From Desulfarculus baarsii DSM 2075 (lineage in GTDB: Bacteria > Desulfobacterota > Desulfarculia > Desulfarculales > Desulfarculaceae), in the NCBI RefSeq assembly GCF_000143965.1, contig NC_014365.1, positions 2,631,501 through 2,695,500 of the forward strand: DNA of 64,000 nucleotides, in the 5' to 3' direction. Below, piece by piece: positions 34,414-42,373 of this stretch. The number at the start of each line of letters is the position of its first letter. The stretch's first letter is position 1. Position numbers and translations under genes: made by a program. The notes under the pieces are model-generated. The model did no database searches and was not told the DNA's origin. It worked only from the letters and a program-made list of their open reading frames with translations.

Positions 34414-34719
34414 ATGGCCATAATCCAATTTTCGGTGGCCCCGTTGGGCACGGGCCAGACAAGCCTCTCCAGCTATGTTGCCGATATTCATCGCGTCTTG
34501 GCGGAAGAAGGCATCGAGGCCCAACTGACGCCCATGAGCACGATCATCGAAGGGCCGTTGGAAACGCTTTTGGGCGTCATAGCCAAAGTTCACGAGCTGC
34601 CCTTCGCCAGCGGCGCCGACCGGGTGTTGACGGTCATACAGATAGACGACCGCCGCGACAAGCCGGCCGCGGCCGCGGCCAAGGTGGCCAGCGTGCGCGA
34701 AAAATTGGGCCGGGCCTGA
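34414..34719 (+). CDS. MTH1187-family thiamine-binding protein
   Basis: A 101-residue member of the DUF77/MTH1187/YkoF-like family, some members of which bind thiamine. It has the typical opening IIQFSVAPLGTG, the PMSTIIEGPLETLLGVI segment and a DDRRDK motif near the end. AGGAG lies eight bases before the ATG. No thiamine-synthesis gene is next to it (thiL is 19 kb away), so the ligand is a family-based inference. Confidence 0.85.
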   Translation: MAIIQFSVAPLGTGQTSLSSYVADIHRVLAEEGIEAQLTPMSTIIEGPLETLLGVIAKVHELPFASGADRVLTVIQIDDRRDKPAAAAAKVASVREKLGRA

Positions 34720-34767
34720 AAAGACTTGTCATCAACGGGAGTCTAGGCTAATCTATGGCGGGAGGCA

Positions 34768-36075
34768 ATGATGACCTGGCGGTGGACCACCAAACATTGG
34801 CGCGCAACCCTGACGGCCGCCCTGCTGACCCTGGCCTTGATCGTGACCGGCTGCGTCAAAAATCCGGTCAGCGGCGCGGAGGAATTCTCGCTGATGAGCG
34901 AGGACCAGGAGTTGGCCAAGGGCGCGGAGCTTTATCCAAAATATACACAGCAATTCAACGGGTTGCCCGCCGATGACCCAGGCTTGCAGGCCTACGTGCG
35001 GCGGGTTGGCGGCTGGCTGGCCAAAAACAGCCACCGCCCCGAGTTGCCGTGGGAGTTCAACGTCGTCAACTCCAGCCAGATCAACGCCTACGCCATCCCC
35101 GGCGGCAAGGTGTCCATCACCCGCGGGCTGATCACCCGCATGAACAGCGAAGACGAACTGGCCTTCGTGCTGGGGCACGAGATCGGCCACGTGGCCGCGC
35201 GCCATTCGGCGGCTCAATACACCCGTGGCGTATTGGTCACCGCCGCCGTGCTGGGCGTGGCCATCGCTGTTTCCGATAGCGATTATCGTGAGTTGGGCGT
35301 AATGGCCGCCAACGTCGGCGGCGTGTTGCTCTTGGCCAGCTACTCCCGCGATCAAGAGCGCGAGGCCGACGCCCTGGGCATGGAGTACATGGCTCGCGCC
35401 GGCTACAACCCCAAGGCCGCCGTGGACGTGCTGAACCTGTTTCAATCGCTGCAAAAGCGCGAGCCCAGCGCCGTCGAGACCTTGCTGGCCAGCCACCCGC
35501 TCAGCGCCGAACGCATCGAAAACGCCGGCGACGATCTGAAAATCAAGCTGGGCTGGGCCACGGCCCGCGCCTACAACACCCGCGACTTCAACCAGGCCCT
35601 GGCGCGGCAAAAGGCCCGCAAGCCGGCTTACGCGGCCATGGATAAAGCCGACGACGATTATCAAGCCAAACGCTACGACCGGGCGGCCCAAAATTATCGC
35701 CAGGCCAGCGCCATGCTGCCCCAGGAGGGCCTGTTCAAGGCCAGGCTGGCCCGCGTCGAGTTGGACCTGCGCCAATTCGGCCCGGCCCTGGAGCACGCCC
35801 GCCAGGGCGCGACCCTGCGGCCCGACCTCTACGAGACCAACCACGTCCTGGGCGCGGCCTATCTGGTCAACAACCAGTTCGGCCCGGCCCTGGCGGCCAC
35901 CAAAAACGCCGAGACATTCCTGGCCAACAACGACAATCGTTTTCTGATCGGCCTGTGCTACGAAAAGCTGGGCGAGCGCGACAAGGCCAAGGCCATCTAC
36001 CAGGCCGTGCGCCAGCTTGACCCCAAAGGCCAAGCCGGCGATTACGCGGCCAAACGCCTGCGCGCCCTGCGCTGA
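34768..36075 (+). CDS. M48-family metalloprotease lipoprotein with TPR repeats
   Basis: A 435-residue zinc protease related to BepA/LoiP. The signal peptide ends with LIVTGC, cysteine 29 being the lipidation site, so it is likely attached to a membrane facing the periplasm. HEIGH is at residues 137-141 and the third zinc ligand is in QEREAD (near residue 200). The C-terminal third has TPR-like repeats. Two ATG codons lie side by side at 34768 and 34771; GGGAGG is better spaced for the second. This is the second such protease in the window, 35-40% of the length being the same domain order. Confidence 0.87.
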   Translation: MMTWRWTTKHWRATLTAALLTLALIVTGCVKNPVSGAEEFSLMSEDQELAKGAELYPKYTQQFNGLPADDPGLQAYVRRVGGWLAKNSHRPELPWEFNVVNSSQINAYAIPGGKVSITRGLITRMNSEDELAFVLGHEIGHVAARHSAAQYTRGVLVTAAVLGVAIAVSDSDYRELGVMAANVGGVLLLASYSRDQEREADALGMEYMARAGYNPKAAVDVLNLFQSLQKREPSAVETLLASHPLSAERIENAGDDLKIKLGWATARAYNTRDFNQALARQKARKPAYAAMDKADDDYQAKRYDRAAQNYRQASAMLPQEGLFKARLARVELDLRQFGPALEHARQGATLRPDLYETNHVLGAAYLVNNQFGPALAATKNAETFLANNDNRFLIGLCYEKLGERDKAKAIYQAVRQLDPKGQAGDYAAKRLRALR

Positions 36076-36096
36076 GCGGGCCGGCCCCTGGCGGGT

Positions 36097-36129
36097 TGTC
36101 GAAAAAGGCCAGGATGGCCTTTTTCGACA
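36097..36129. terminator. Bidirectional intrinsic terminator
   Basis: A perfect 15-base inverted repeat, TGTCGAAAAAGGCCA and TGGCCTTTTTCGACA, with a 3-base loop. The GGCCA/TGGCC stem is flanked by an A-run and a T-run, so it can end transcription both ways between the convergent protease and ASKHA genes. Confidence 0.85.
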
Positions 36130-36134
36130 CCGTG

Positions 36135-37748
36135 CTAATGATAGGCCGGCACGCTGGGAAAACGGCTGGCGTCGGTGTGGGGGATGAAGCGCGCCGCCGA
36201 AAAGCGGTTCATCAGCATCTGGTTGACGTTGAGCTCCAGGTAGGTCAGCTTGTCGGTGACGGCCTCCACCTGGGGCCTGGCCGCCGGCTCCAGCAACAGG
36301 CGCTGGCAGCCGCTGAGCGAGCTGTTGCCCAGGGTGACGAAGCGCTCTCGGGGCAGATCGGGCAGCATGCCCAGGGTGATGGCGGTCTCGGGGTCGATCA
36401 CCGCGCCAAAGGCCCCGGCCACGAAAAAGGCCGACAGATCCTCGAATTGCAGGCCAACCTCCAGCAGCACCGTGCGCAGGATGGTGTACATCGCCGCCTT
36501 GGAGCGCAGCAGGATGTCGATTTCGATCTCGTCGATGACGATGGACTCGCCGCTGGCGGAGTCTGCGGCCGGCACGACCAGATAACCCCGCACGCCGTCT
36601 TCGTCGACCACCAAACGCGGGTGATCGGCCAGCGTCAGTTTGCCGCGCATGTCCATGGCCCTGGTCAGATAGAGCTGGGCCAGAAGCTGCAACAGGCCAG
36701 AGCCGCACAGGCCCTTGGGTTTGGGCGCGCGGCCGTCGGCGTCGGGGATGATTCGCAGCGTGGGCGCAAAAGTTTGCGGGTCGATGACCACGCCCTCGAT
36801 GGCCCCGGGCTGGGCCAGCACGCCGCGTTTGGCCACGCCGCTTTCCAGGGCCGGGCCGGCCGCGCCGGCGCAGGCGATCAGCCAGTCGCGGTTGCCCACC
36901 ACCACCTCGGCGTTGGTGCCCACGTCCACCAGGATGGCCACGTCCTCGCGCTGATGCAGGCCGGCGGCGACAATGCCCGCCACCAGATCGCCGCCGAAGT
37001 AGGCCCCCACGTTGGGCATGCACCAGACCACCGCGCCCTCGGCCAGGGCCAGGCCGATATGGCTGGCGAAAAACGGCGCGGGCCGGTTGATCACCGGGAT
37101 ATAGGGCTCGCGGCAGATGGACTGGCTGTCCAGGCCCAGAAAAAAGTGCGTCATGGTGGTGTTGCCGGCGGCCACCATGCCCACCACCTCGGCGGTCCGG
37201 CGGCCGGCCTGGGCGCACATGCGCTCGATCAGCTCCTGGGCCGCGCCGACGAGCATGCCGTGCAGGCGCTGGGCGCCCTCGGGGCTGGCCGCGGCGTGGA
37301 TGCGCGTGAGGATGTCGCTGCCCACGGCGGTCTGGGGGTTCATCAGCGTGCCCTTGGCCAGTTCCTGGCCCGAGGCCAGGTCGTGCAGAGTGGCCTGCAA
37401 GTGGGTCGAGCCGATATCCAAGGCCACGCCCAGGCCGCTTTGACCCCACGGGCCGGCCGGAACCTCATCCACGCGGGCCAGGATGTCCGCCGCGACGGGC
37501 GTGGCGCTCTGGTCGCCCGGTTCGACATCGACCAAAACCAGCCCGGCCGGGCCGTGAACCAAGCTGGCGGTGACGTCGCCGCCGGCCTGGCGGATGACTT
37601 GGGCCAGGGGCCAGGCGCGACCCACGGACACGACCGGCCATTGGCCAGTGGCCTGGCGCACGGCCTTGGCCAGGCGGTCGATGGTGGCGGTGTTGTCTTT
37701 CAGGCTGGGCGCGCTGAGCGTCAGATGCAGTTTCTGGCCTTGGAGCAT
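36135..37748 (-). CDS. RACo-like ASKHA-domain ATPase (DUF4445), corrinoid protein activator family
   Basis: A 537-residue protein related to RACo, which uses ATP to reactivate oxidised corrinoid methyl carriers. ATPase signatures of the ASKHA fold are visible: [16 protein letters not shown] near 104, [12 protein letters not shown] in the middle, and [15 protein letters not shown] near 445. Classical RACo has an N-terminal [2Fe-2S] ferredoxin domain; here the first 95 residues have no cysteine motif, so that domain is missing or supplied by another protein. The ATG at 37748 is chosen over an open extension. No methyltransferase gene is adjacent. Confidence 0.83.
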   Translation of the reverse strand: MLQGQKLHLTLSAPSLKDNTATIDRLAKAVRQATGQWPVVSVGRAWPLAQVIRQAGGDVTASLVHGPAGLVLVDVEPGDQSATPVAADILARVDEVPAGPWGQSGLGVALDIGSTHLQATLHDLASGQELAKGTLMNPQTAVGSDILTRIHAAASPEGAQRLHGMLVGAAQELIERMCAQAGRRTAEVVGMVAAGNTTMTHFFLGLDSQSICREPYIPVINRPAPFFASHIGLALAEGAVVWCMPNVGAYFGGDLVAGIVAAGLHQREDVAILVDVGTNAEVVVGNRDWLIACAGAAGPALESGVAKRGVLAQPGAIEGVVIDPQTFAPTLRIIPDADGRAPKPKGLCGSGLLQLLAQLYLTRAMDMRGKLTLADHPRLVVDEDGVRGYLVVPAADSASGESIVIDEIEIDILLRSKAAMYTILRTVLLEVGLQFEDLSAFFVAGAFGAVIDPETAITLGMLPDLPRERFVTLGNSSLSGCQRLLLEPAARPQVEAVTDKLTYLELNVNQMLMNRFSAARFIPHTDASRFPSVPAYH

Positions 37749-37778
37749 GGGCGGCTGCCTCCACGAAGGTTCCAGGGA

Positions 37779-37807
37779 AATATTGCAGGGTTGGCCTGGT
37801 TTGTCAA
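37779..37807 (-). promoter_or_regulatory. Promoter for the RACo-like gene
   Basis: Minus-strand TTGACA (37807-37802), 17-base spacer, AATATT (37784-37779), 31 bases before the ATG. The 212-base divergent gap (37749-37960) otherwise holds no gene that I can see. Confidence 0.6.
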
Positions 37808-37960
37808 ACCGGGCGCGCGCCGGGCCCACCAGCCCGCGACGCCGAGATTTTTGCTGGCCGCCGGCCGCCTAACTTGCTAAATTCATATTGTAGTTTCGCG
37901 CGGGGCCGGCTTGCTCCGATTTTGCCAACGCCACATTGCCAAAAAGGACCGCCAAACGCC

Positions 37961-39568
37961 ATGACCGCCGTGAAAAAAAACGTCGCCGTGATCGGGGCCG
38001 GATATTGGGGCAAGAACCTGGTGCGCAACTTCGCCTCCATCGGCGCGCTGGCCGCCGTGGCCGACGCCGATCCCCAGCGCCTGGCCGCCGTGGCCCAGGC
38101 CCACCCCGACGTGACCCTCCACGACGACCCCGAGCGGGCCATGGCCGATCCGGCCATCGAGGGCGTGGCCATCGCCACCCCGGCCGAGACCCACGCGGCC
38201 CTGGTCGCCGCCGCCTTGCACCACAACAAGCATGTTTTCGTCGAAAAGCCGCTGTGCCTGGAGATGGTCGAGGGCCGCGAACTGGTGCGCGCCGCCGAGG
38301 CCAAGGGCCTGACCCTGATGGTCGGCCATCTGTTGCACTATCACCCGGCGGTGATCCGCCTGAAGGAGATGGTCGACGGCGGCCAGGTGGGCCAGTTGCA
38401 ATACATCTACTCCAACCGGCTCAATCTGGGCAAAATTCGCCAGGAAGAGAACATCATCTGGTCGTTCGCGCCCCACGACGTCTCGCTGATCCTGGCCCTG
38501 ACCGGCGAGACGCCCGAACAGGTCACCAGTTTCGGCGGCAATTATCTCCAGCCCGAGATCGCCGACGTCACCGTCTCGACGCTGAGCTTTCCCTCGGGCG
38601 TCAAGGCCCATATTTTCGTCAACTGGCTGCACCCCTTCAAGGAACAGAAGCTTGTCGTGGTGGGCACCGAGGGCATGGCCGTCTTCGACGACACCGCGCC
38701 CAAGGACAAGCTCCTGTTCTACCCCCACCGCATCCGTTGGCAGCACCGCCTGCCCGTGCCCGAAAAAATGGACGCCCAGGTCATCGCCCTGGCGCCGGCC
38801 GAGCCGCTGAAAAACGAATGCCTCCATTTTGTCGAATGCATCCGCACGGGGCTCCAGCCCCGCACCGACGGCAAGGAAGGCCTGGCCGTGCTGGCCGTGC
38901 TGGACGCCTGCCACCGCTCGCTCGTAAACGGCGGCGCGCCCGTGCGACCCGGCCACGGCGAACATGGCCAGCAGCAAGACCAGGGCTACACCGTCCACCC
39001 CACGGCGGTCATCGATCACGGCTGCGTCATCGGCAAGGGCAGCCGCGTCTGGCACTTCGCCCACGTCATCAGCGGCTCGCGCATCGGCGACAATTGCAGC
39101 CTGGGCCAGAACGTGGTCGTCGGCCCCAACGTGACCATCGGCCGTGGCTGCAAAATCCAAAACAACGTCAGCGTCTACGACGGCGTGACGCTGGAGGACG
39201 GCGTGTTCTGCGGGCCGTCCATGGTCTTCACCAACGTCTACAACCCCCGCGCCGAGATCAGCCGCAAGGATCAATATCGCAAAACCCTGGTGCGCCGCGG
39301 GGCCACGCTGGGGGCCAACTGCACCATTGTCTGCGGCAACACGGTGGGCCGTCACGCCTTCGTGGCCGCCGGCGCGGTGGTCACCCGCGACGTGGCCGAT
39401 TTCGCCCTGGTGGCTGGCAACCCGGCCCGGCAGATCGGCTGGATGTGCCGCTGCGGCGTGCGGCTCAACTTCGACGACGGCCAGACGGCCCGTTGCGTCG
39501 CCTGCGGCGAGAACTACCTGCTCGAACGCGGCGCGGTCCGCCCGAGTCAAGAACCGGCCGAGCTCTAG
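37961..39568 (+). CDS. Fused sugar dehydrogenase/N-acetyltransferase (WbpB/WlbA-like plus WbpD/WlbB-like)
   Basis: A 535-residue two-domain protein. Residues 1-330 are a Gfo/Idh/MocA NAD-dependent oxidoreductase ([17 protein letters not shown], then VEKPLCLEM). Residues about 342-500 are a left-handed beta-helix acyltransferase with hexapeptide repeats ([34 protein letters not shown]). In Pseudomonas and Bordetella, separate enzymes of these types act in making 2,3-diacetamido-uronic acid sugars for O-antigen. The C-terminus has a CxC...CxxC zinc-knuckle pattern. No other UDP-sugar gene is adjacent, so the product is inferred. The ATG at 37961 follows AAGGA. Confidence 0.87.
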   Translation: MTAVKKNVAVIGAGYWGKNLVRNFASIGALAAVADADPQRLAAVAQAHPDVTLHDDPERAMADPAIEGVAIATPAETHAALVAAALHHNKHVFVEKPLCLEMVEGRELVRAAEAKGLTLMVGHLLHYHPAVIRLKEMVDGGQVGQLQYIYSNRLNLGKIRQEENIIWSFAPHDVSLILALTGETPEQVTSFGGNYLQPEIADVTVSTLSFPSGVKAHIFVNWLHPFKEQKLVVVGTEGMAVFDDTAPKDKLLFYPHRIRWQHRLPVPEKMDAQVIALAPAEPLKNECLHFVECIRTGLQPRTDGKEGLAVLAVLDACHRSLVNGGAPVRPGHGEHGQQQDQGYTVHPTAVIDHGCVIGKGSRVWHFAHVISGSRIGDNCSLGQNVVVGPNVTIGRGCKIQNNVSVYDGVTLEDGVFCGPSMVFTNVYNPRAEISRKDQYRKTLVRRGATLGANCTIVCGNTVGRHAFVAAGAVVTRDVADFALVAGNPARQIGWMCRCGVRLNFDDGQTARCVACGENYLLERGAVRPSQEPAEL

Positions 39569-39584
39569 GGCCGGGAAGCGTCGC

Positions 39585-41717
39585 TTGGCCGCGCAAAGCG
39601 CGTTGATCCTTGGCGTGTTGCTGGCTGCGGGCTTTGCCTGCGCCAAGCTGGCCCAGCGCCTGCGCCTGCCCTCGGTGACGGGCTACATTTTGGCCGGGGC
39701 GCTGTTGGGGCCGTCGGGCCTGGCGCTTTTCTCACCGCGAATTTTGGCCGAAGACCTCGGTCATTTCAGTCAGTTGGCCATCATGCTCATCGCCTTTGGC
39801 GTGGGCGAGCACCTGGAATGGGCCAAGCTGCGCTCGGCGCTCATGCGGGTGACCCTGGTCGGCCTGGGTGAAACGAGCCTGGCCTTTGCCTGCGTCGCCA
39901 GCGCTTGCGTTCTGGCCGCCGAATTGGGCGGCCTGGGCCCGGCCACGTGGCAGGCCAGCGATTATCTGGCCTTAGCCGCTCTTTTGGGTGCGGTCTCGGT
40001 GGCCACGGCCCCGGCCACGACCATGCACGTCCTGCGCGAGCTGCGCGCCGCCGGCCCCCTGACCAACGCCGTCATGACCGCCATCGCCGTCAACAACGCC
40101 GTGGCCCTGGCCGTCTTTGGCCTGGCCATGGGCGCGGCCGGCCAGTTGACCGGCGCGGCCGGCGGCTCGTTGTGGGCCGCTGTCGGCGTGAGCCTGGCCG
40201 ACAGCGCCCTGTCGCTGGGCCTGGGGCTCTGCGCGGGCCTGGCCATCGCCATGACCACCCGCCGCCTGCGCCGGCGCGGCGAGATGCTCACCGCCGGCCT
40301 GGCGCTGTTGCTCCTCTGCGGCGTGACCGCGTTGTGGCTGGGCTTGTCGCCGCTGCTGGCGGGCATGGCCGCCGGCTGCCTGATCGTCAACCGTCGCCAG
40401 CGCGACGTGCGCCTGTTCCGGGCCATCAACGACTTCGAGCCGCCGATCTATGTATTGTTCTTCACCATGGCCGGGGCCTCGCTACACCTGGGGGCGCTGG
40501 CCGCCGCCGGCGGGGTCAGCCTGGTTTATTTCACGGCGCGGGCGTTGGGCAAGGTGAGCGGGGCGTGGCTGGGGGCCAGCCTGGCCGGCGCGAAGGCCAA
40601 GGTGCGGCGTTACCTGGGCCTGGCCCTGCTTTCCCAGGCGGACGTGGCCATCGGCTTGATTTTCATTTTGCGCGGCGATGGCCAACTGGCCGACTTGGCC
40701 CAGGTCATCACGCCGGTGGTCTTGGGTGGAGTGGTCTTGGCCGAGGTTTTGGGGCCGATCAGCGCCCGTTGGGCCATCGGCCGGGCTGGTGAGGACGAGG
40801 CCGCCTTGGGCCCCAGCGCCGCGGCGGCCTGCCCCGTCGTCGGCCCGGATGCGCAAAACGGCTATCTCCTGACGCCGTGGACCTGGGAGCGCCTGACGCC
40901 GCCGCCCCGGCCGCGCGGGCAGGTGCTTTTCGTGCTCGACGACGCCCGCACCGCGGCCGTTTTAGCCCGCCTGGCGGCGATCATCGCCCACGGCGGCCAG
41001 GCCAGCCCCACGGCCATGCGCCTGTTGCCGCCGGGCGACAATGGCCCCCAGAGCCAGACGCTGAGCATGTTGACCACCGCCGCCGAGCAGATCCGCTCCA
41101 TGGGCGGGGCCATGGCCAGCGAGATCGTCGAATCGACCGATCCGGCCCAGGCCATCGCCCATCAGGCCCGAACCGGCCCGGCCACGGCCATCCTGCTGGC
41201 CCAGCCGCCAGACAACGCCGCCCGCGAGTTCAAGCGGTTCCTCGACGAACTGATCGAACTGGCGCCCTGCCCGGTGATCGTGGCGCGGCCCTGCGGGGCC
41301 CTGCACACCGAGCGCATCCTGGTCCCGGTGGCCGACCGCAACGACCTGCGCGTCCTGGCCCCCCTGGTGCGGGCCCTGTCCAGCGTGGGCCATCACCGCA
41401 TCACCCTGATGACCATGCTGGCCTCCAACGCCCTCGACGAAGAGCTGGAAGACGCCGAGGATGAGCTGGACCAGTGGGCCCGCCAGGAAGACCTGGCCCC
41501 GGTGGTGCGAGGCCTGGCCGTGGCCGCCGAAAACCGCGCCCAGGCCATCGTCGCCGAGGCCCAGCGCCACGACCTGTTGGTCATGACCATGGACGGCGGT
41601 GGCTGGCAAGGGCTGTTCTTCGGCTCGCTGGCCCAGGAGGTGCAAAGCCGCTGCCAACGGCCGATGTTGCTGGCCCATCGCGGTGGCGCGGCCCCGAACG
41701 CGGCCGCGTCCGGTTAA
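39585..41717 (+). CDS. Kef-type cation/proton antiporter with C-terminal universal-stress-protein domains
   Basis: A roughly 710-residue protein. The N-terminal 385 residues form a CPA2-type Na+/H+ or K+/H+ exchanger with about 12 membrane segments (LPSVTGYILAGALLGPSGL is a family signature). The cytoplasmic tail holds two UspA-like domains, about 445-590 and 600-705 (ERILVPVADRNDLRV). Nucleotide-binding Usp domains may regulate transport. The long frame overlaps the preceding gene in another frame; I choose TTG at 39585, 16 bases after that gene's stop, with GGGAAG upstream. An alternative start a few codons later is possible. The 3' end overlaps the next minus-strand gene by four bases. Confidence 0.82.
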   Translation: MAAQSALILGVLLAAGFACAKLAQRLRLPSVTGYILAGALLGPSGLALFSPRILAEDLGHFSQLAIMLIAFGVGEHLEWAKLRSALMRVTLVGLGETSLAFACVASACVLAAELGGLGPATWQASDYLALAALLGAVSVATAPATTMHVLRELRAAGPLTNAVMTAIAVNNAVALAVFGLAMGAAGQLTGAAGGSLWAAVGVSLADSALSLGLGLCAGLAIAMTTRRLRRRGEMLTAGLALLLLCGVTALWLGLSPLLAGMAAGCLIVNRRQRDVRLFRAINDFEPPIYVLFFTMAGASLHLGALAAAGGVSLVYFTARALGKVSGAWLGASLAGAKAKVRRYLGLALLSQADVAIGLIFILRGDGQLADLAQVITPVVLGGVVLAEVLGPISARWAIGRAGEDEAALGPSAAAACPVVGPDAQNGYLLTPWTWERLTPPPRPRGQVLFVLDDARTAAVLARLAAIIAHGGQASPTAMRLLPPGDNGPQSQTLSMLTTAAEQIRSMGGAMASEIVESTDPAQAIAHQARTGPATAILLAQPPDNAAREFKRFLDELIELAPCPVIVARPCGALHTERILVPVADRNDLRVLAPLVRALSSVGHHRITLMTMLASNALDEELEDAEDELDQWARQEDLAPVVRGLAVAAENRAQAIVAEAQRHDLLVMTMDGGGWQGLFFGSLAQEVQSRCQRPMLLAHRGGAAPNAAASG

Positions 41718-42028
41718 GCCGCCCTGACCGGCAAGGCCAAATCGCCGTGGGCCTGGGCCATGTTGGCGTTCCAATACTCGACCAGGGCGCTGAGTCTGGC
41801 CATCTCCGGGCCGCCCAGTTTCATGCCCTCGAAGATGATCCAGCGAATATAGGCCTTGCCCGGCTGCTCGGAGGCCATGGCCTGGGCCACGATCGCCTCC
41901 GGTTCAAACTCCAGCAGCAGGGAGATGGCCGCCTGGGCCGTGGCCGTGAGCACGGCCACGTCGCCGCCGCCGTTTTCCAGGTCAGCCGCCGAAAGCACCA
42001 GGTTGCGCCAAGCTGTTTGCACGTCCAT
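41714..42028 (-). CDS. Small protein of unknown function under cobalamin riboswitch control
   Basis: A 104-residue protein I cannot assign to a family. It is acidic, largely alpha-helical in appearance, with no cysteine, no signal peptide and no membrane segment; tryptophans sit in AWRNLVLSA near the start, IRWIIFEGMKLG, and EYWNANMAQ near the end. The frame extends 25 codons further up through a terminator, but MDVQTAWRN at 42028 has GGAGGACAGGA just upstream. A cobalamin riboswitch and then an intrinsic terminator precede it on the same strand, and no further gene follows, so this gene alone appears to be the riboswitch target. A role in cobalamin or corrinoid physiology is inferred from that only. 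Confidence 0.8.
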   Translation of the reverse strand: MDVQTAWRNLVLSAADLENGGGDVAVLTATAQAAISLLLEFEPEAIVAQAMASEQPGKAYIRWIIFEGMKLGGPEMARLSALVEYWNANMAQAHGDLALPVRAA

Positions 42029-42043
42029 TTCCTGTCCTCCAAC

Positions 42044-42073
42044 AAAAAAGCCCCAGCCCGAGGCGGCTGGGGC
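42044..42073 (-). terminator. Intrinsic terminator between riboswitch and its target gene
   Basis: Minus-strand stem GCCCCAGCC/GGCTGGGGC (9 bp, 42073-42050) with a 6-base loop, followed by six T residues (42049-42044). It ends 16 bases before the start codon of the 104-residue protein. It is well placed as the off-switch of the upstream cobalamin riboswitch. Confidence 0.85.
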
Positions 42074-42144
42074 CGTGGCCCTGCAATCACTTGGCGGCCG
42101 CAATAAGCCACCTCGCCCGCTCCGTCGCCTCGCCGGAACGCGCG

Positions 42145-42332
42145 CCTAGCCTGGCCGGCAGGTCTTCTGACTCCCGGATCGACCCGGCTTGCAGCGCCTT
42201 CCCGCCGCGAGCGGCAGTGGCTGGGGCCCCAAAACACCCCTGGCTGAGCCGGTCCCCGGTCACAGCGGCGGGACCGTGACGGAATCGCACCGTCTTCCCT
42301 CGTCGCCCCCAGCGGGGGCGCGGCCAATACTT
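42145..42332 (-). ncRNA. Cobalamin riboswitch upstream of the small unknown gene
   Basis: Read on the minus strand, the region contains the hallmarks of the adenosylcobalamin aptamer in order: GGGAAGACGGTGCGA with ATTCCGTCACGG, the B12-box-like CCCGCCGCTGTGACCGGGG core, CAGCCACTGCC, GGCGGGAAGGCG, and the closing GGGAGTCAGAAGACCTGCC. A second, independent riboswitch with the same motifs lies before btuF. The next feature downstream is a terminator and then the 104-residue gene. A weak hairpin (42369-42352) with TGTTTT between phoH and the riboswitch may separate their transcripts. Confidence 0.93.
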
Positions 42333-42373
42333 ATTTTTACACCCAAAACAGCGGCCCGCGCAAGGGCCGACGT

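Noticed and set aside
34753-37449. 898-residue minus-strand frame across the M48 protease and RACo-like gene
   Set aside because: It runs antisense to the protease and out of frame with the ATPase gene, both of which have recognisable motifs; a perfect terminator hairpin lies in the middle of it.
42029-42103. Longer version of the 104-residue riboswitch-controlled protein
   Set aside because: The extra 25 codons would translate through the terminator hairpin and its T-run, and the inner ATG has a good ribosome binding site.
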